Source: Acidobacteriota bacterium
GTDB taxonomy: Bacteria > Acidobacteriota > Terriglobia > UBA7540
Reading direction: 5' to 3'
Length of the DNA: 40,342 nt
Assembly: GCA_902812365.1 (NCBI GenBank)
Contig: CADDZC010000033.1
Span: 1-40,342 of the forward strand
Within the stretch, counting starts at the first letter, position 1; every line of letters starts with the position of its first letter. The notes under the pieces were generated by a model, which worked only from the letters and a program-made list of their open reading frames with translations, did not search any database and was not told the DNA's origin. Below, piece by piece: positions 15,489-24,776 of this stretch. A program made the translations under genes and the position numbers.

Positions 15489-17522
15489 ATGTTGCGCCGC
15501 CTCTTGCCTTCAACGCTCGCGCTGTTGCCGCTCACCGTTCTGGCTTCCGTCCCGGCTCGCGCTCAGGCGCTTGCCACGACCTCGCCGGACGGCCATTTGT
15601 CGATTTCCTTCGAGTTGAAGTCCAACCCCCAGCCTTACCTTCCCGGCGAGCGCCCCTACTATCGGATCGTCTACCAGGGCCAACCGATCCTCGCCGATTC
15701 GCCCCTGGGGCTCGATTTCATCGGCCAGCCGCCGCTCGACCATGATTTCGAGATCGTCGGCTCCGAGCTGACGACGCACGAGGGTTCCTGGGTGGATGGG
15801 TTTGGGTCGCGCCGCCGGGTTCCCGACCATTACCGCCAGTTGCGCGTCTCGCTCCGCGAGCGGCAGGCACCCCGACGCCGCCTGGACCTGATTTTCCGCG
15901 CTTACAACCAGGGCGTGGCTTTCCGCTATAGGCTGCCCCAACAGCCGGCGCTCGGCCGGTTCACGCTGGCCGCCGAATACACCGGATTCGACTTCGCCCG
16001 CGACGCCACCGCCTACGCCATCAACCTCGGCCGCTTCAGCTCCAACTGGGAAGGCGAGTACCTGCCAACGAAGCTCGATGCCATCAAACCCACCTCCCTG
16101 ATCGGACTGCCGCTGCTCATCCACCTGGAGGGCGGACCGTGGGCGGCGCTGCTCGAGGCGAATCTGACCGGTTACTGCGGCATGGTTGTCAGTGCGGTTC
16201 AAGGCGTGCCCAACGCGCTGATGAGCCGTCTTAATCCGATGCCAGAGCATCAGGAGCAAGCCGTGGAAGGGTCAACGCCTTTGATGACCCCGTGGCGGCT
16301 ACTGCTCGTGAGCCCGCGGCCGGGCGGGCTGATCGAATCCGATTACATGGTTGCCAACCTCAATCCGCCCGCCGCCATCGACCCATCCTGGGTTGAGCCG
16401 GGCAAATCGGCGTGGGACTGGTGGTCAGGAACTTACGCCGCCCACGTCAACTTTCATCCGGGCATGAATACGGCCACGATGGAGCATTACATCGACTTCG
16501 CCGCCCAGCATCACCTGCCCTACATGCTGATCGATGCGGGGTGGTCGGCCCGGATGCCGGCAGCGAACGCCCGGGCGCCGAGCCCCTCGCGCTTTCCGCC
16601 TACCGATATCACCCGCACGATTCCGGCCATCGATCTGCCGGCCATCCTCGCCTACGCCCGCCAGCGCCGCGTCCGGGTGCTGTTGTGGCTGTATTGGACC
16701 GACGCGCGCGATCAGATGGATAAGGCGTTCCCGCTCTACCAGCAATGGGGCGTGGCGGGCGTGAAGATCGATTTTATGGAAGGCGTGCCCGTGGATCAGG
16801 AAAACGTGGCTCTCTACCGCCGCCTGGTGCGGACGGCGGCGCGGTATCACCTCATCGTGGATATTCACGGCGCCTACGAGCCCGACGGCCTGCGGCGCGA
16901 GTACCCCAACCTGCTGACGCAGGAGGGCGTGCTGGGGATGGAATACAGCAAGTGGAGCTACCGCGCCACCCCCACCCATGACGTCACGCTGCCGTTCACG
17001 CGGATGCTCGCCGGACCGATGGATTACACTCCCGGCTGCTTTAATAACGCCACCCGCAGCGGGTTCCGCCCGCGCCCGGTGCAGCCGATGTGCCAGGGGA
17101 CGCGGGCCCACCAGTTGGCCATGTACGTCGATTTTCTCAGCCCCCTCGTGATGCTCTCGGATTATCCGGAAGATTACGACCGCAAGCCCGGCATGGAGTT
17201 CCTCGACCAGGTCCCGACCGTGTGGGATGAGACCCGGGTGCTCGGCGGCGAGCCGGCCCAATACGTCCTGATCGCGCGGCGTCGCGGCGAGACCTGGTAC
17301 CTTGGCGCCATGACCAACTGGGACGCCCGCGACCTCGATGTTCCCCTCAACTTTTTGGGTTCGCGGCCGTATCAGGCGGAAATCTTCGCCGACGGGCCCC
17401 GCGCCGATACCGACGCCACTGACCTCAGCGTCAGCCGGAGGCCGGTCCGGGCCGGCGACCGGCTCTCCGTGCATCTGGCCAGCGGCGGCGGATGGGCGGC
17501 CATTTTGAAGCCCGCGCCATGA
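15489..17522 (+). CDS. Secreted GH97 glycosidase, probably retaining alpha-galactosidase type
   Basis: 677 residues from the ATG at 15489, preceded by GAGGG (15478-15482) with 6 bases spacing; the much longer open frame upstream is not coding. Residues 1-26 are a signal peptide ending in ARA. An N-terminal beta-sandwich (about 27-290) precedes a TIM barrel (about 300-570) and a C-terminal sandwich, as in GH97. The barrel includes SAWDWWSG, LIDAGW and GVKIDFME. Asp428 in KIDF matches the nucleophile of the retaining GH97 branch, and Glu479 in TQEGVLGMEY matches its acid/base. Inverting SusB-type alpha-glucosidases lack that aspartate. It should therefore release alpha-galactose or a related alpha-linked sugar in the periplasm or outside the cell. 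The substrate is inferred from the catalytic pattern only. Confidence 0.92.
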   Translation: MLRRLLPSTLALLPLTVLASVPARAQALATTSPDGHLSISFELKSNPQPYLPGERPYYRIVYQGQPILADSPLGLDFIGQPPLDHDFEIVGSELTTHEGSWVDGFGSRRRVPDHYRQLRVSLRERQAPRRRLDLIFRAYNQGVAFRYRLPQQPALGRFTLAAEYTGFDFARDATAYAINLGRFSSNWEGEYLPTKLDAIKPTSLIGLPLLIHLEGGPWAALLEANLTGYCGMVVSAVQGVPNALMSRLNPMPEHQEQAVEGSTPLMTPWRLLLVSPRPGGLIESDYMVANLNPPAAIDPSWVEPGKSAWDWWSGTYAAHVNFHPGMNTATMEHYIDFAAQHHLPYMLIDAGWSARMPAANARAPSPSRFPPTDITRTIPAIDLPAILAYARQRRVRVLLWLYWTDARDQMDKAFPLYQQWGVAGVKIDFMEGVPVDQENVALYRRLVRTAARYHLIVDIHGAYEPDGLRREYPNLLTQEGVLGMEYSKWSYRATPTHDVTLPFTRMLAGPMDYTPGCFNNATRSGFRPRPVQPMCQGTRAHQLAMYVDFLSPLVMLSDYPEDYDRKPGMEFLDQVPTVWDETRVLGGEPAQYVLIARRRGETWYLGAMTNWDARDLDVPLNFLGSRPYQAEIFADGPRADTDATDLSVSRRPVRAGDRLSVHLASGGGWAAILKPAP

Positions 17523-17533
17523 TTCGAGCGGCG

Positions 17534-20206
17534 CTACTTCGCGTCGCGCCAGTTATCTCCCACGCCCAGATCGACGCGCAGGGGAACGCGCAGCGGATAG
17601 ACGCCTTCCATTTCGCCGCGGATCACTTCGGCGGCAGCCTCCACTTCCGCTTGCGGGGCTTCGAACACCAGCTCGTCATGCACGGTGAGAATCATCCGCG
17701 TTCGCATCCGCTCCTTCCTCAGCCGGTCGTGGACCTTGACCATGGCCAGCTTGAGCAGGTCGGCCGCCGTGCCTTGCAGCGGCGTGTTCATGGCTTCCCG
17801 CTCGGCGCGGTTGCGGGAAGGCGCGTCGTGGCTAGCGATTTCCGGGATCGGGCGCAGGCGCCCGAACAGCGTCCGCACCCGCCCGGTCGCCCGCGCTTCC
17901 TCGATTGAGCGCTCCAGGAACGCCGCCACCTTGGCGTGGCGCCGGAAATATTCGTCGATGTATCGCTGGGCTTCCGTCTTGCTGGTCCCGGTGCGCGCCG
18001 CCAGGCCGAACGCGCTGAGGCCGTAGATGACCCCGTAATTAATGGCCTTGGCCAGCCGCCGGTGCTCGTGGGTCTGGAGCGCCGCCGGGACGCCGAAGAT
18101 CTCCTGCGCCGTGCGCGAGTGGATGTCTTCGTTGTGCGTGAACGCCTCGATGAGAAGCGGGTCTTCCGACATGTGGGCGAGCACGCGCAGCTCGATTTGG
18201 GAATAGTCGGCGGCGATCAGCTTCCATCCCGGCTCGGCGACAAACGCTGAGCGGATCAGCAGGCCAAACTCGTCGCCGACGGGGATGTTCTGCAGATTGG
18301 GATTCGAGGATGAAAGCCGGCCGGTGCGCGACCCGGCTTGATTGAAGCTCGAGTGCAGCCGCCCCGTCGACGGATGGATGTACTTCGGCAGAGGGTCCAC
18401 GTAAGTGGATTTCAGCTTGGCGCGCGTGCGGTACTCGAGAATCTTGCGCGGCAGTTCGTAGCGCTCGGCCAGGGATTCGAGCACCGCCGCCTCGGTCGAG
18501 TACTGGCCGCTCTTCTTGAGCCGCTTTCCGCCGGGCAGTCCCAGCCGGCCAAACAGGATTTCGCCCAGTTGTTTGGGCGAATCGATGTCAAAGGGCTGGC
18601 CCGCGAGGTCGTAGATCTGGCTGGTCAGCTCCGCCAGGTGGCGCTCGAACTCGGCCGAAAGGCGGTTGAGAATCTCGGGATCGATGCGCACGCCCGCCGC
18701 TTCCACGTCCGCCAGCACCGCCGCCAGCGGCAGCTCAATCTGGTCATAGAGAGGCTTCAGTTGCAGGCGGGCGACTTCGGGGGCCAGCAACTCCGCCAAC
18801 TGCCGCGTCAGCTCGGCGGCCTCGCCCAGCGATTCCGCCGGCCGGCGGCCGAGCCGCCGCAAGACGACGTCGGCGAGAGCGTGGCCGGAGGCCAGCGGAT
18901 CCAGCAAATAAGAGTAAAGCAGCGTGTCGTCGGTCACCTGGGCCAGCGCCAGGCTCATCTTGCCCAGGTGCAGACGCAGCAACTTCGAGTTATGGACGGT
19001 TTTGGGACGGGCGGCGTCCGCCAACACGTCGGCCGCGGCGCGCCGCCACTCGGGCGAGTCATCCAGCACCACCGTGGCCAGCCGGCGGCCGTCCGCCAGA
19101 CCGAGACCCACGAGCCTTCCCCCAAAGCCTTCCTCGCCTTCCACGGCCGCCGCCAAGGCCAGGGGCGCGCCGGCTTCCAAGCCGCTCAGCCATCGCTCGA
19201 GGCCTGGCGAACCGCGGAGCTCCTCCACCGGCCGGCCGGGGACGGCCGGCGAAGCCGGAACTTCGGCCAAGAACTCGCGGAGCAGAGTCGAAAAGCCGAG
19301 CTCCTGGCAGAGAGCCGTCAAGGCCGGCAGGTCGCGCTTGCCGACCTTCAGGTCGCCAACGTCGATGTCGAGCGGCACGTCGGTGCGGATGCGCGCCAGC
19401 TCGCGGCTGAGCAACGCCTCATTGCGAAAGTCGCGCAGCGCCTCCAGGTAGCTCTGGCGGGGCTTGCGGGCGCGGGCGTAATGGTTAAGGGCGTTTTCGA
19501 GCGTGCCGAATTCCCGGATGATCTCGGTGGCGCCTTTGGGGCCGATGTAGGTGCGCTTCTTGCCCCCCGGCGTCAGCGGCGCCTCGTGACCGGGCAGCGG
19601 CCGCGCGCCGGGAATGTTATCGCTCGGGTCGCCCGTGAGCGCCAGCCAGTCGATGACCTGGGACGGCTCGACGCCCAGAATCTCCTTCACCTTGGCCGCG
19701 TCGCACAGCACTTCCGGCTGGTCCCCGCCGCGCGACGGCTTGAGCACAAAGATGTGGTCGTTGACGAGCTGAAACAGGTCCTCGTCGCCCGAGACCAGAT
19801 AAACGTCGAAGCCTCGGGCCGCCGCCCGCACCGCCAGCGTCCCCATGACGTCGTCGGCTTCGAACCCCTCTTTCTCGATCACCGGAATTCCGAGCGCCTG
19901 GCAAAACCGCCGCACATAAGGGAGTTGCACGCTGAGATCCTCCGGAAAGGCCGGACGATTGGCCTTGTATTGCTCGAACAGCCGATCGCGGAAGGTGGGC
20001 GCCGCCAGATCAAAGGCCGCGCCCGCGTAAGCGGGTTCGTGATCTTTCCAGAGCTTCAGCAGAGTGCGGACAAAGATGTAGATCGCCTTGGTCGGCAGGC
20101 CGTTCGGGCCCACCAGTGCCGTCTGCATGGGGGCGTAGAAGGCCCGGAAGACGAGCGACATGACGTCGATCAGAAACAGTTTGGGGCGAGGCTCAACGGC
20201 GGACAC
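17534..20206 (-). CDS. polA: DNA polymerase I
   Basis: 890 residues from the GTG at 20206, chosen for GGAGG five bases upstream and because the family starts close to this point; an ATG at 20239 is the alternative. The 5'-3' exonuclease (about 1-300) has the KANRPAFPEDL, EADDVMGTLA and SGDEDLFQLV segments, and its H3TH region carries an insertion of about 15-20 residues after SDNIPG. The middle domain lacks the DxE motif of the 3'-5' exonuclease, so proofreading is probably absent. The polymerase domain has motif A DYSQIELRVLAH, motif B RRLAKAINYGVIYG and motif C TVHDELVFEAP. Motif B has Tyr724 where E. coli has Phe762. It repairs gaps and removes primers. The gene begins 71 bases after the stop of a small secreted protein on the same strand. 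Confidence 0.96.
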   Translation of the reverse strand: MSAVEPRPKLFLIDVMSLVFRAFYAPMQTALVGPNGLPTKAIYIFVRTLLKLWKDHEPAYAGAAFDLAAPTFRDRLFEQYKANRPAFPEDLSVQLPYVRRFCQALGIPVIEKEGFEADDVMGTLAVRAAARGFDVYLVSGDEDLFQLVNDHIFVLKPSRGGDQPEVLCDAAKVKEILGVEPSQVIDWLALTGDPSDNIPGARPLPGHEAPLTPGGKKRTYIGPKGATEIIREFGTLENALNHYARARKPRQSYLEALRDFRNEALLSRELARIRTDVPLDIDVGDLKVGKRDLPALTALCQELGFSTLLREFLAEVPASPAVPGRPVEELRGSPGLERWLSGLEAGAPLALAAAVEGEEGFGGRLVGLGLADGRRLATVVLDDSPEWRRAAADVLADAARPKTVHNSKLLRLHLGKMSLALAQVTDDTLLYSYLLDPLASGHALADVVLRRLGRRPAESLGEAAELTRQLAELLAPEVARLQLKPLYDQIELPLAAVLADVEAAGVRIDPEILNRLSAEFERHLAELTSQIYDLAGQPFDIDSPKQLGEILFGRLGLPGGKRLKKSGQYSTEAAVLESLAERYELPRKILEYRTRAKLKSTYVDPLPKYIHPSTGRLHSSFNQAGSRTGRLSSSNPNLQNIPVGDEFGLLIRSAFVAEPGWKLIAADYSQIELRVLAHMSEDPLLIEAFTHNEDIHSRTAQEIFGVPAALQTHEHRRLAKAINYGVIYGLSAFGLAARTGTSKTEAQRYIDEYFRRHAKVAAFLERSIEEARATGRVRTLFGRLRPIPEIASHDAPSRNRAEREAMNTPLQGTAADLLKLAMVKVHDRLRKERMRTRMILTVHDELVFEAPQAEVEAAAEVIRGEMEGVYPLRVPLRVDLGVGDNWRDAK

Positions 20207-20277
20207 GCGCTCCTCCAGGCGTGAAACTCCCGCTTTCATCACCAGCCGGGCGCCGAACCCGGACGGCCCCGCCGCCC

Positions 20278-20910
20278 TCAGCGATGCGGGTCGGCGGCGC
20301 TGTTTTGGTCGGACGGCGCTCGCCTCAACCGGGCCGTGTAGTAGTCGAAGAAGGTTCCATCCGGGGGCGCCACCTGAACGTCCTCGGTGAGCGTTGCTTC
20401 GCCGACGCGGGTGAGGATGCGGCGAAACAGCCATCCGGGCGGAGTCTGGGCGCCTCCTTCCGGAATAAAGCGCAACCGGGTTTCGTCGAAGGTGACGTGA
20501 TACTGGGTGACAAAGCCGGTGCTCGAAAAAATGTGGAGCGTGAAGCCGGAGCCGCCGCGAGCGGCGCCGAGAAAACCCGTCCACACCTCGCGGCTCGGCG
20601 GAAGCGATTTGGTGGCCGGCATCGAGACCTGCTCGTGAAGCATCAGAAATCGCTTGTCCAGCGCGTAAGCCACGGAAAGATGGACGTCACCGCCGGAACC
20701 GCCCTGCGTCCTTCCTGACCACTCGCCCACCAACCAGGCCAGGGGCGAAAAGTCCGGCCGCGGAGGAAGCGGAATGGTGTAGGTGTGGGATTTCGTCCCT
20801 CGAGCCCGCGCCGGCGCGCCGAGCCCCGCCAGCCACAGAAGGGACAGTCCGGCGCCGAGATACCCTAACCACGAACCGAGCCCGCGCCGGAATAAAGAAA
20901 GCTTCGTCAT
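20278..20910 (-). CDS. Secreted lipocalin-like (DUF1579-type) protein
   Basis: 210 residues. A signal peptide is clear: basic start, hydrophobic stretch to about residue 35, and cleavage near ARA. The mature part has a W-containing motif DFSPLAWLVGEWSGRTQGG (about 53-71) followed by alternating strands. This is the pattern of small beta-barrel proteins of the DUF1579/nitrobindin-like group (LxxLxGxWxG). No ligand-binding residue can be named with confidence. It lies upstream of polA on the same strand and is divergent from the tRNA-Leu gene. The pairing with polA is probably accidental co-transcription. Function unknown. Confidence 0.75.
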   Translation of the reverse strand: MTKLSLFRRGLGSWLGYLGAGLSLLWLAGLGAPARARGTKSHTYTIPLPPRPDFSPLAWLVGEWSGRTQGGSGGDVHLSVAYALDKRFLMLHEQVSMPATKSLPPSREVWTGFLGAARGGSGFTLHIFSSTGFVTQYHVTFDETRLRFIPEGGAQTPPGWLFRRILTRVGEATLTEDVQVAPPDGTFFDYYTARLRRAPSDQNSAADPHR

Positions 20911-21031
20911 GCCCGCAACCCGCGTTCCTCCCCTTCGGCCGAGGTTTCGAGGCTTCGCCGGCGTGAGGACGCTACGCGCCTACGGTACAACGTTTATCGC
21001 CCGCCGATCAAATGCCGCGGCCACGGCCGGC

Positions 21032-21060
21032 TTTCCAAAGCGCCGGCTCCCGACTACAAT
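21032..21060 (+). promoter_or_regulatory. Promoter of the tRNA-Leu gene
   Basis: TTTCCA (21032-21037), a 17-base spacer and TACAAT (21055-21060). The predicted start near 21067 leaves about 47 bases before the mature tRNA. Confidence 0.5.
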
Positions 21061-21113
21061 GACTGCTCCAGGGCCGAACGGGAGTTGCCGGACACCTCGT
21101 TCCCCAGGACGGC

Positions 21114-21199
21114 GCGGGGGTGGCGGAACTGGTAGACGCAAGGGACTTAAAATCCCTTGGACCGCAAGGTCCGTGAGGGTTCGATTCCCTCCCTCCGCA
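21114..21199 (+). tRNA. tRNA-Leu(UAA)
   Basis: Class II tRNA of 86 bases. The acceptor stem GCGGGGG (21114-21120) pairs with CCTCCGC (21192-21198) with one G-U pair. The anticodon stem AGGGA/TCCCT encloses loop CTTAAAA with anticodon TAA at 21148-21150. A long variable arm (GGACC, GCAA loop, GGTCC) and a T-loop TTCGATT are present. The genomic sequence after the discriminator A is CCCA rather than CCA, so the 3' CCA is probably added after transcription. Confidence 0.96.
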
Positions 21200-21249
21200 C
21201 CCATGATGGGGCCCCGACGGCGTTACCGAATCAGACCAGCTCCCGCCGT

Positions 21250-21280
21250 AATCGTGTAAAATTAGTTTGACAAAACGATT
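21250..21280. repeat. Inverted repeat around the -35 box of the first receptor gene
   Basis: AATCGTGT (21250-21257) and AAACGATT (21273-21280) are inverted copies with one mismatch, centred 23 bases apart (about two helical turns). The right arm overlaps the start of the promoter spacer. This could be an operator. Confidence 0.35.
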
Positions 21281-21296
21281 CTAAGCAAATTAAAAC
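21267..21296 (+). promoter_or_regulatory. Promoter of the first Oar-like receptor gene
   Basis: A perfect -35 box TTGACA (21267-21272) is followed after 18 bases by TAAAAC (21291-21296), in an AT-rich stretch. The predicted start near 21303 leaves a leader of about 65 bases before the GTG start. Confidence 0.4.
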
Positions 21297-21369
21297 ATAT
21301 ACTCTTCGACCGCCGCCCTTCATGGCTGCCCAGCTCGTCGCAAACCGGCGGGATACGGAGGAGGATTCG

Positions 21370-24300
21370 GTGGAGATTCGCGCAACCCGCAGCGGCCGCC
21401 CGTGCCGCCGGCGTCGGCTCTGGCTCGTCTTCTGGTTGCTCGCGCTGGCCTCCGCCCCAGGAGCTCGAGCCCAGACGTCGTCGAGTATTACCGGCCTGGT
21501 GGCAGACCCTTCCGGCGCGGCCGTGGCCGGCGCCAAAGTCATCGTGACCAACGTGCACACCGGGACGAGTCGGGTCGCGCTGACGGGCGCCACGGGTTGG
21601 TATCAAGTCGTAGCGCTTCCGGTCGGCGAGTACGAGGTTCGGGTTGAGAAGCCGGGGTTTGCCGAAGAGATCAGGAAGGGCGTCCATCTCGTCGTCGGCC
21701 AGGAGGCGGTGGTCGCCGTGAGCCTCCGCCTCGGGGCGGTCGCTCAGGAAGTGACCGTCAACGCGGACGCGCCGCCGGTCAGCGTGAGCACGGCCGATGT
21801 TTCGGGGCTGGTCGGCGAGCACCAGATCGAGAATCTGCCGCTCAACGGAAGGAGCTATGACGAGCTGCTGACGCTGAATCCCGGGATTGTCAATTTCACG
21901 TCGCAAAAGACGGGCGGGATCGGCGTGTCGAATTCGACGGTGGGCAACAACTTCGCCGTCTCGGGCCAGCGCCCGCAGCAGAATCTGTTCCTTCTCAACG
22001 GGGTGGAATTCACGGGAGCGGCCGAGAACAACATGCAACCGGGGGGCACCAGCCAGCAATTGCTGGGCGTCGATGCCGTCCGCGAATTTAACGTGCTCCG
22101 CGATTCGTACGGCGCCGAATACGGCAAGAGGCCCGGCGCCCAGGTGCTGATCATCACCCGTAGCGGCACCAACCAACTGCGCGGCAGCCTGTACGAATTT
22201 CTGCGGAACAACCTCTTCGACGCCCCCAACTTCTTCGACCGGGGCTCCGCTCCGCTTTTTCAGCGCCACCAATTCGGAGCCTCGCTCGGCGGCCCGCTGC
22301 GGAAAGACCAGACCTTCGCGTTTGGGAATTACGAAGGCTTTCGGCAGCACCTGCACCAGACGGGGGTCGACCTGGTTCCGGACGCGCAAGCCCGCCACGG
22401 ACTGCTGCCCTGCAAGCTGGTCAATCCGGGTCCCAACCCGTGTCCGGCTTCCGGGCTGGTCAACGTCGGCGTGGCGCCCGGCGTCGCGCCCCTGCTCGCG
22501 CTGTGGCCCGAGCCAAGCCCTGGCGCCCCGGACTTCGGAGGGATCGGGGAAGCCTTCAACAGCCCGTTGCAAACGATTCGGGACGATTTTGGAACCGCGC
22601 GAGTCGACCACGTCTGGTCCGGGAAGGACTCGGCCAGCGGCGTGTATACTCTCGACGACAGCGCCGACGTCACCCCGACCAGTTCCAATCTCTTCAGCAC
22701 CGATCTAGAAAACTTGCGGGAACAGGTTTTCAGCGTCGAGCAGACGCATGTCTTTCTTCCCGCGGTTCTCAATACCGCGCGCGTCGGCTTTTCCCGCGCC
22801 GCCTATTTTTATACGGGCGAGCCGACGCCTGGGACCCCGGCGGCCCGCGTCCCGGGCTTTGTGGCGGGCAAGCCGGTCGGCGCCGTGGTGGTCGGAGGGA
22901 GCGCGGCGGCGAACCCCAGCGCGCAGATCGGCCTGGCCGGGAGCAACATTGGAAGCCATTTGCACATCGCGCGCAACCTGTTCACCTCTGAGGATCGTGT
23001 CACCCTCACGCGGGGCGTCCACCAGTTCAGCTTCGGAGCTTGGTTCCAGCGGCTCGAGGCCAATGAGGACCTGGCGCTGGCCCAATACGGCCAAGCGACG
23101 TTTACCGGGCTCCAGCAGTTCTTGCAGGGCGTGGTGGCCAGCTTCCTCTATGATCCGGCGCCGACGGAGATGAACTGGCGTTCGTGGCTGGGAGCCGGGT
23201 ACGCCCAAGATGTCATGCGGCTGACGCCGAAACTGGCGCTGTCAATAGGCGTTCGCAACGAATTCACGACGGGATGGAATGAGGCTCACGGCCGCGCCGC
23301 CAACTTCGTCTTTAAGAACAGCGTCATCCAAACCACGCCCCGCATCGCGCCGTCGGCCTTCACGGTCAATCGGGCGCGGCTTCTGCCGCAGCCCCGCCTC
23401 GGCGTGGCCTGGAGCCCCGTCGGCCGCAAGACCGTCCTGCGCATGGGGTTTGGAATGTACAACGATCTTCAGGATGCGCTGGGTTACCGCATGGACCAGA
23501 ATGCGCCTTTTAATCCATCTTATGGCGTTTCCAATCTTCCCGTCTCGAGCCTGCCGCTGCCTGCCGCCCCCGTGCCGGCCCGGGCCAAGGTGTTGCCCGG
23601 AGGCGTGCAGCCGGACCTGCGGACGCCCACGTTGATCTCTTATTCTCTGCGGGTGGAGAGGGAGCTGTCCGCCAACACGGCCTTGACGATGGCCTACGTC
23701 GGAAGCCACGGATATCATGAAATCGTCAGTTTGGATGATAACGAGCCGCCGCCCGTCGTCTGTCCGGCATCGCCCTGCCCAGCCAACTATCCCGGCACTT
23801 TTCCGCCTCCGCTGGCCGGCGCCCCCGTTCTCCCCGGGACGGACTACATTCCCGCTGGAACCGCGCTGCCGAATCCGGCTCTGGGGAGCGCCTGGGCGTG
23901 GTTTTCGGTGGGCGACAGCTCGTACAACGCCTGGCAGGTCGACCTGAATCACCGGTTCAGCGCCGGCTTGTCGTTCCGCGGCGTTTACACGTGGTCCAAG
24001 GCCCTGGATGACGGCGACTCGCTGAATGCGACGGCGGCGGCCAACGCGCCCGGATTGGTTTCCAACCCCTTCAACTTGCGGGCGGACTGGGGACCGGCCA
24101 CTTACGACGTGACACACGCCGCCGTCCTGAACGGAAGCTATGAGCTGCCCTTGGGGGAGCATCAGCGCCATCTTGGCCGGCCGGGCGGCATCCGCCGCGC
24201 ACTGGCCAGCGGTTGGACGGTAAACGGGGTGTTGACCGCGCAGTCCGGATTCCCCTTCACCCCGGAACTGAGCTACAACCCCTCCAACAACGGAGACACG

Positions 24301-24678
24301 CGGAATCCCGTGCGGCCGTACCGCAACCCGGCCTTTGCGGGGCGCGTGATTCTGGGCAGTCCAAAACAGTGGTTTAATCCCGCCGCTTTCCTGGCGCCCC
24401 CAAACGGCAGCGGATTTTACGGAAACCTGGGGAGAGACACGCTGCGCGGGCCCGGGCTCGCCACTTGGGACGTAGCGTTTCTGAAGGACCAGCGGCTTCG
24501 AGAGGGAATGGTGGTGGAGTTTCGCCTCGAAGTGTTCAATATCCTGAACCGCGCCAACTTTAACACGCCCAACCTGGTCGTCTTCACTCCTTCCGGGGTC
24601 TCGCCCACCGCCGGCGTCGTCACGAGCACGTCTACCCCGTCGCGGCAGATTCAGTTCGGGCTGAAACTGTTGTGGTAG
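21370..24678 (+). CDS. Oar-like TonB-dependent outer-membrane receptor (first copy)
   Basis: 1102 residues from the GTG at 21370, chosen because GGAGGAGG (21357-21364) lies 5 bases upstream and the protein then starts with a clean signal peptide (basic RPCRRRR, hydrophobic LWLVFWLLALAS, cleavage ARA-Q). The longer frame from 21322 has neither. Residues 38-125 are a Cna-B/carboxypeptidase-regulatory domain (ITGLVADPSGAAVAGAKV). A plug domain follows, including LPLNGRSYDELLTLNPGIV, then a large barrel ending in QFGLKLLW with the terminal aromatic residue used by the BAM machinery. No TonB box is recognised. Such receptors import large ligands, often glycans or peptides. It is followed by two hairpins and the HTH-TOBE gene. 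Confidence 0.93.
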   Translation: MEIRATRSGRPCRRRRLWLVFWLLALASAPGARAQTSSSITGLVADPSGAAVAGAKVIVTNVHTGTSRVALTGATGWYQVVALPVGEYEVRVEKPGFAEEIRKGVHLVVGQEAVVAVSLRLGAVAQEVTVNADAPPVSVSTADVSGLVGEHQIENLPLNGRSYDELLTLNPGIVNFTSQKTGGIGVSNSTVGNNFAVSGQRPQQNLFLLNGVEFTGAAENNMQPGGTSQQLLGVDAVREFNVLRDSYGAEYGKRPGAQVLIITRSGTNQLRGSLYEFLRNNLFDAPNFFDRGSAPLFQRHQFGASLGGPLRKDQTFAFGNYEGFRQHLHQTGVDLVPDAQARHGLLPCKLVNPGPNPCPASGLVNVGVAPGVAPLLALWPEPSPGAPDFGGIGEAFNSPLQTIRDDFGTARVDHVWSGKDSASGVYTLDDSADVTPTSSNLFSTDLENLREQVFSVEQTHVFLPAVLNTARVGFSRAAYFYTGEPTPGTPAARVPGFVAGKPVGAVVVGGSAAANPSAQIGLAGSNIGSHLHIARNLFTSEDRVTLTRGVHQFSFGAWFQRLEANEDLALAQYGQATFTGLQQFLQGVVASFLYDPAPTEMNWRSWLGAGYAQDVMRLTPKLALSIGVRNEFTTGWNEAHGRAANFVFKNSVIQTTPRIAPSAFTVNRARLLPQPRLGVAWSPVGRKTVLRMGFGMYNDLQDALGYRMDQNAPFNPSYGVSNLPVSSLPLPAAPVPARAKVLPGGVQPDLRTPTLISYSLRVERELSANTALTMAYVGSHGYHEIVSLDDNEPPPVVCPASPCPANYPGTFPPPLAGAPVLPGTDYIPAGTALPNPALGSAWAWFSVGDSSYNAWQVDLNHRFSAGLSFRGVYTWSKALDDGDSLNATAAANAPGLVSNPFNLRADWGPATYDVTHAAVLNGSYELPLGEHQRHLGRPGGIRRALASGWTVNGVLTAQSGFPFTPELSYNPSNNGDTRNPVRPYRNPAFAGRVILGSPKQWFNPAAFLAPPNGSGFYGNLGRDTLRGPGLATWDVAFLKDQRLREGMVVEFRLEVFNILNRANFNTPNLVVFTPSGVSPTAGVVTSTSTPSRQIQFGLKLLW

Positions 24679-24680
24679 GG

Positions 24681-24725
24681 CGGGTCGGATGACCCGGTCT
24701 CACGTTGCCCCGAAACGGGGGCGTG
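24681..24725 (+). repeat. Two tandem hairpins after the first receptor gene
   Basis: CGGGTC (24681-24686) pairs with GACCCG (24691-24696) around a 4-base loop. CACG plus CCCCG (24701-24712) pair with CGGGG plus CGTG (24716-24725) around AAA. There is no T-run after either. They may protect the 3' end or reduce read-through into the regulator gene. Confidence 0.45.
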
Positions 24726-24776
24726 GCCGGAGGCCCGGAAATCGAGTTGCGTCGAAACTCTTTCGGAGGTAGAAAT

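Noticed and set aside
18338-20224. Long plus-strand open frame opposite polA
   Set aside because: Antisense shadow of a well-supported DNA polymerase I; no domain or signal peptide.
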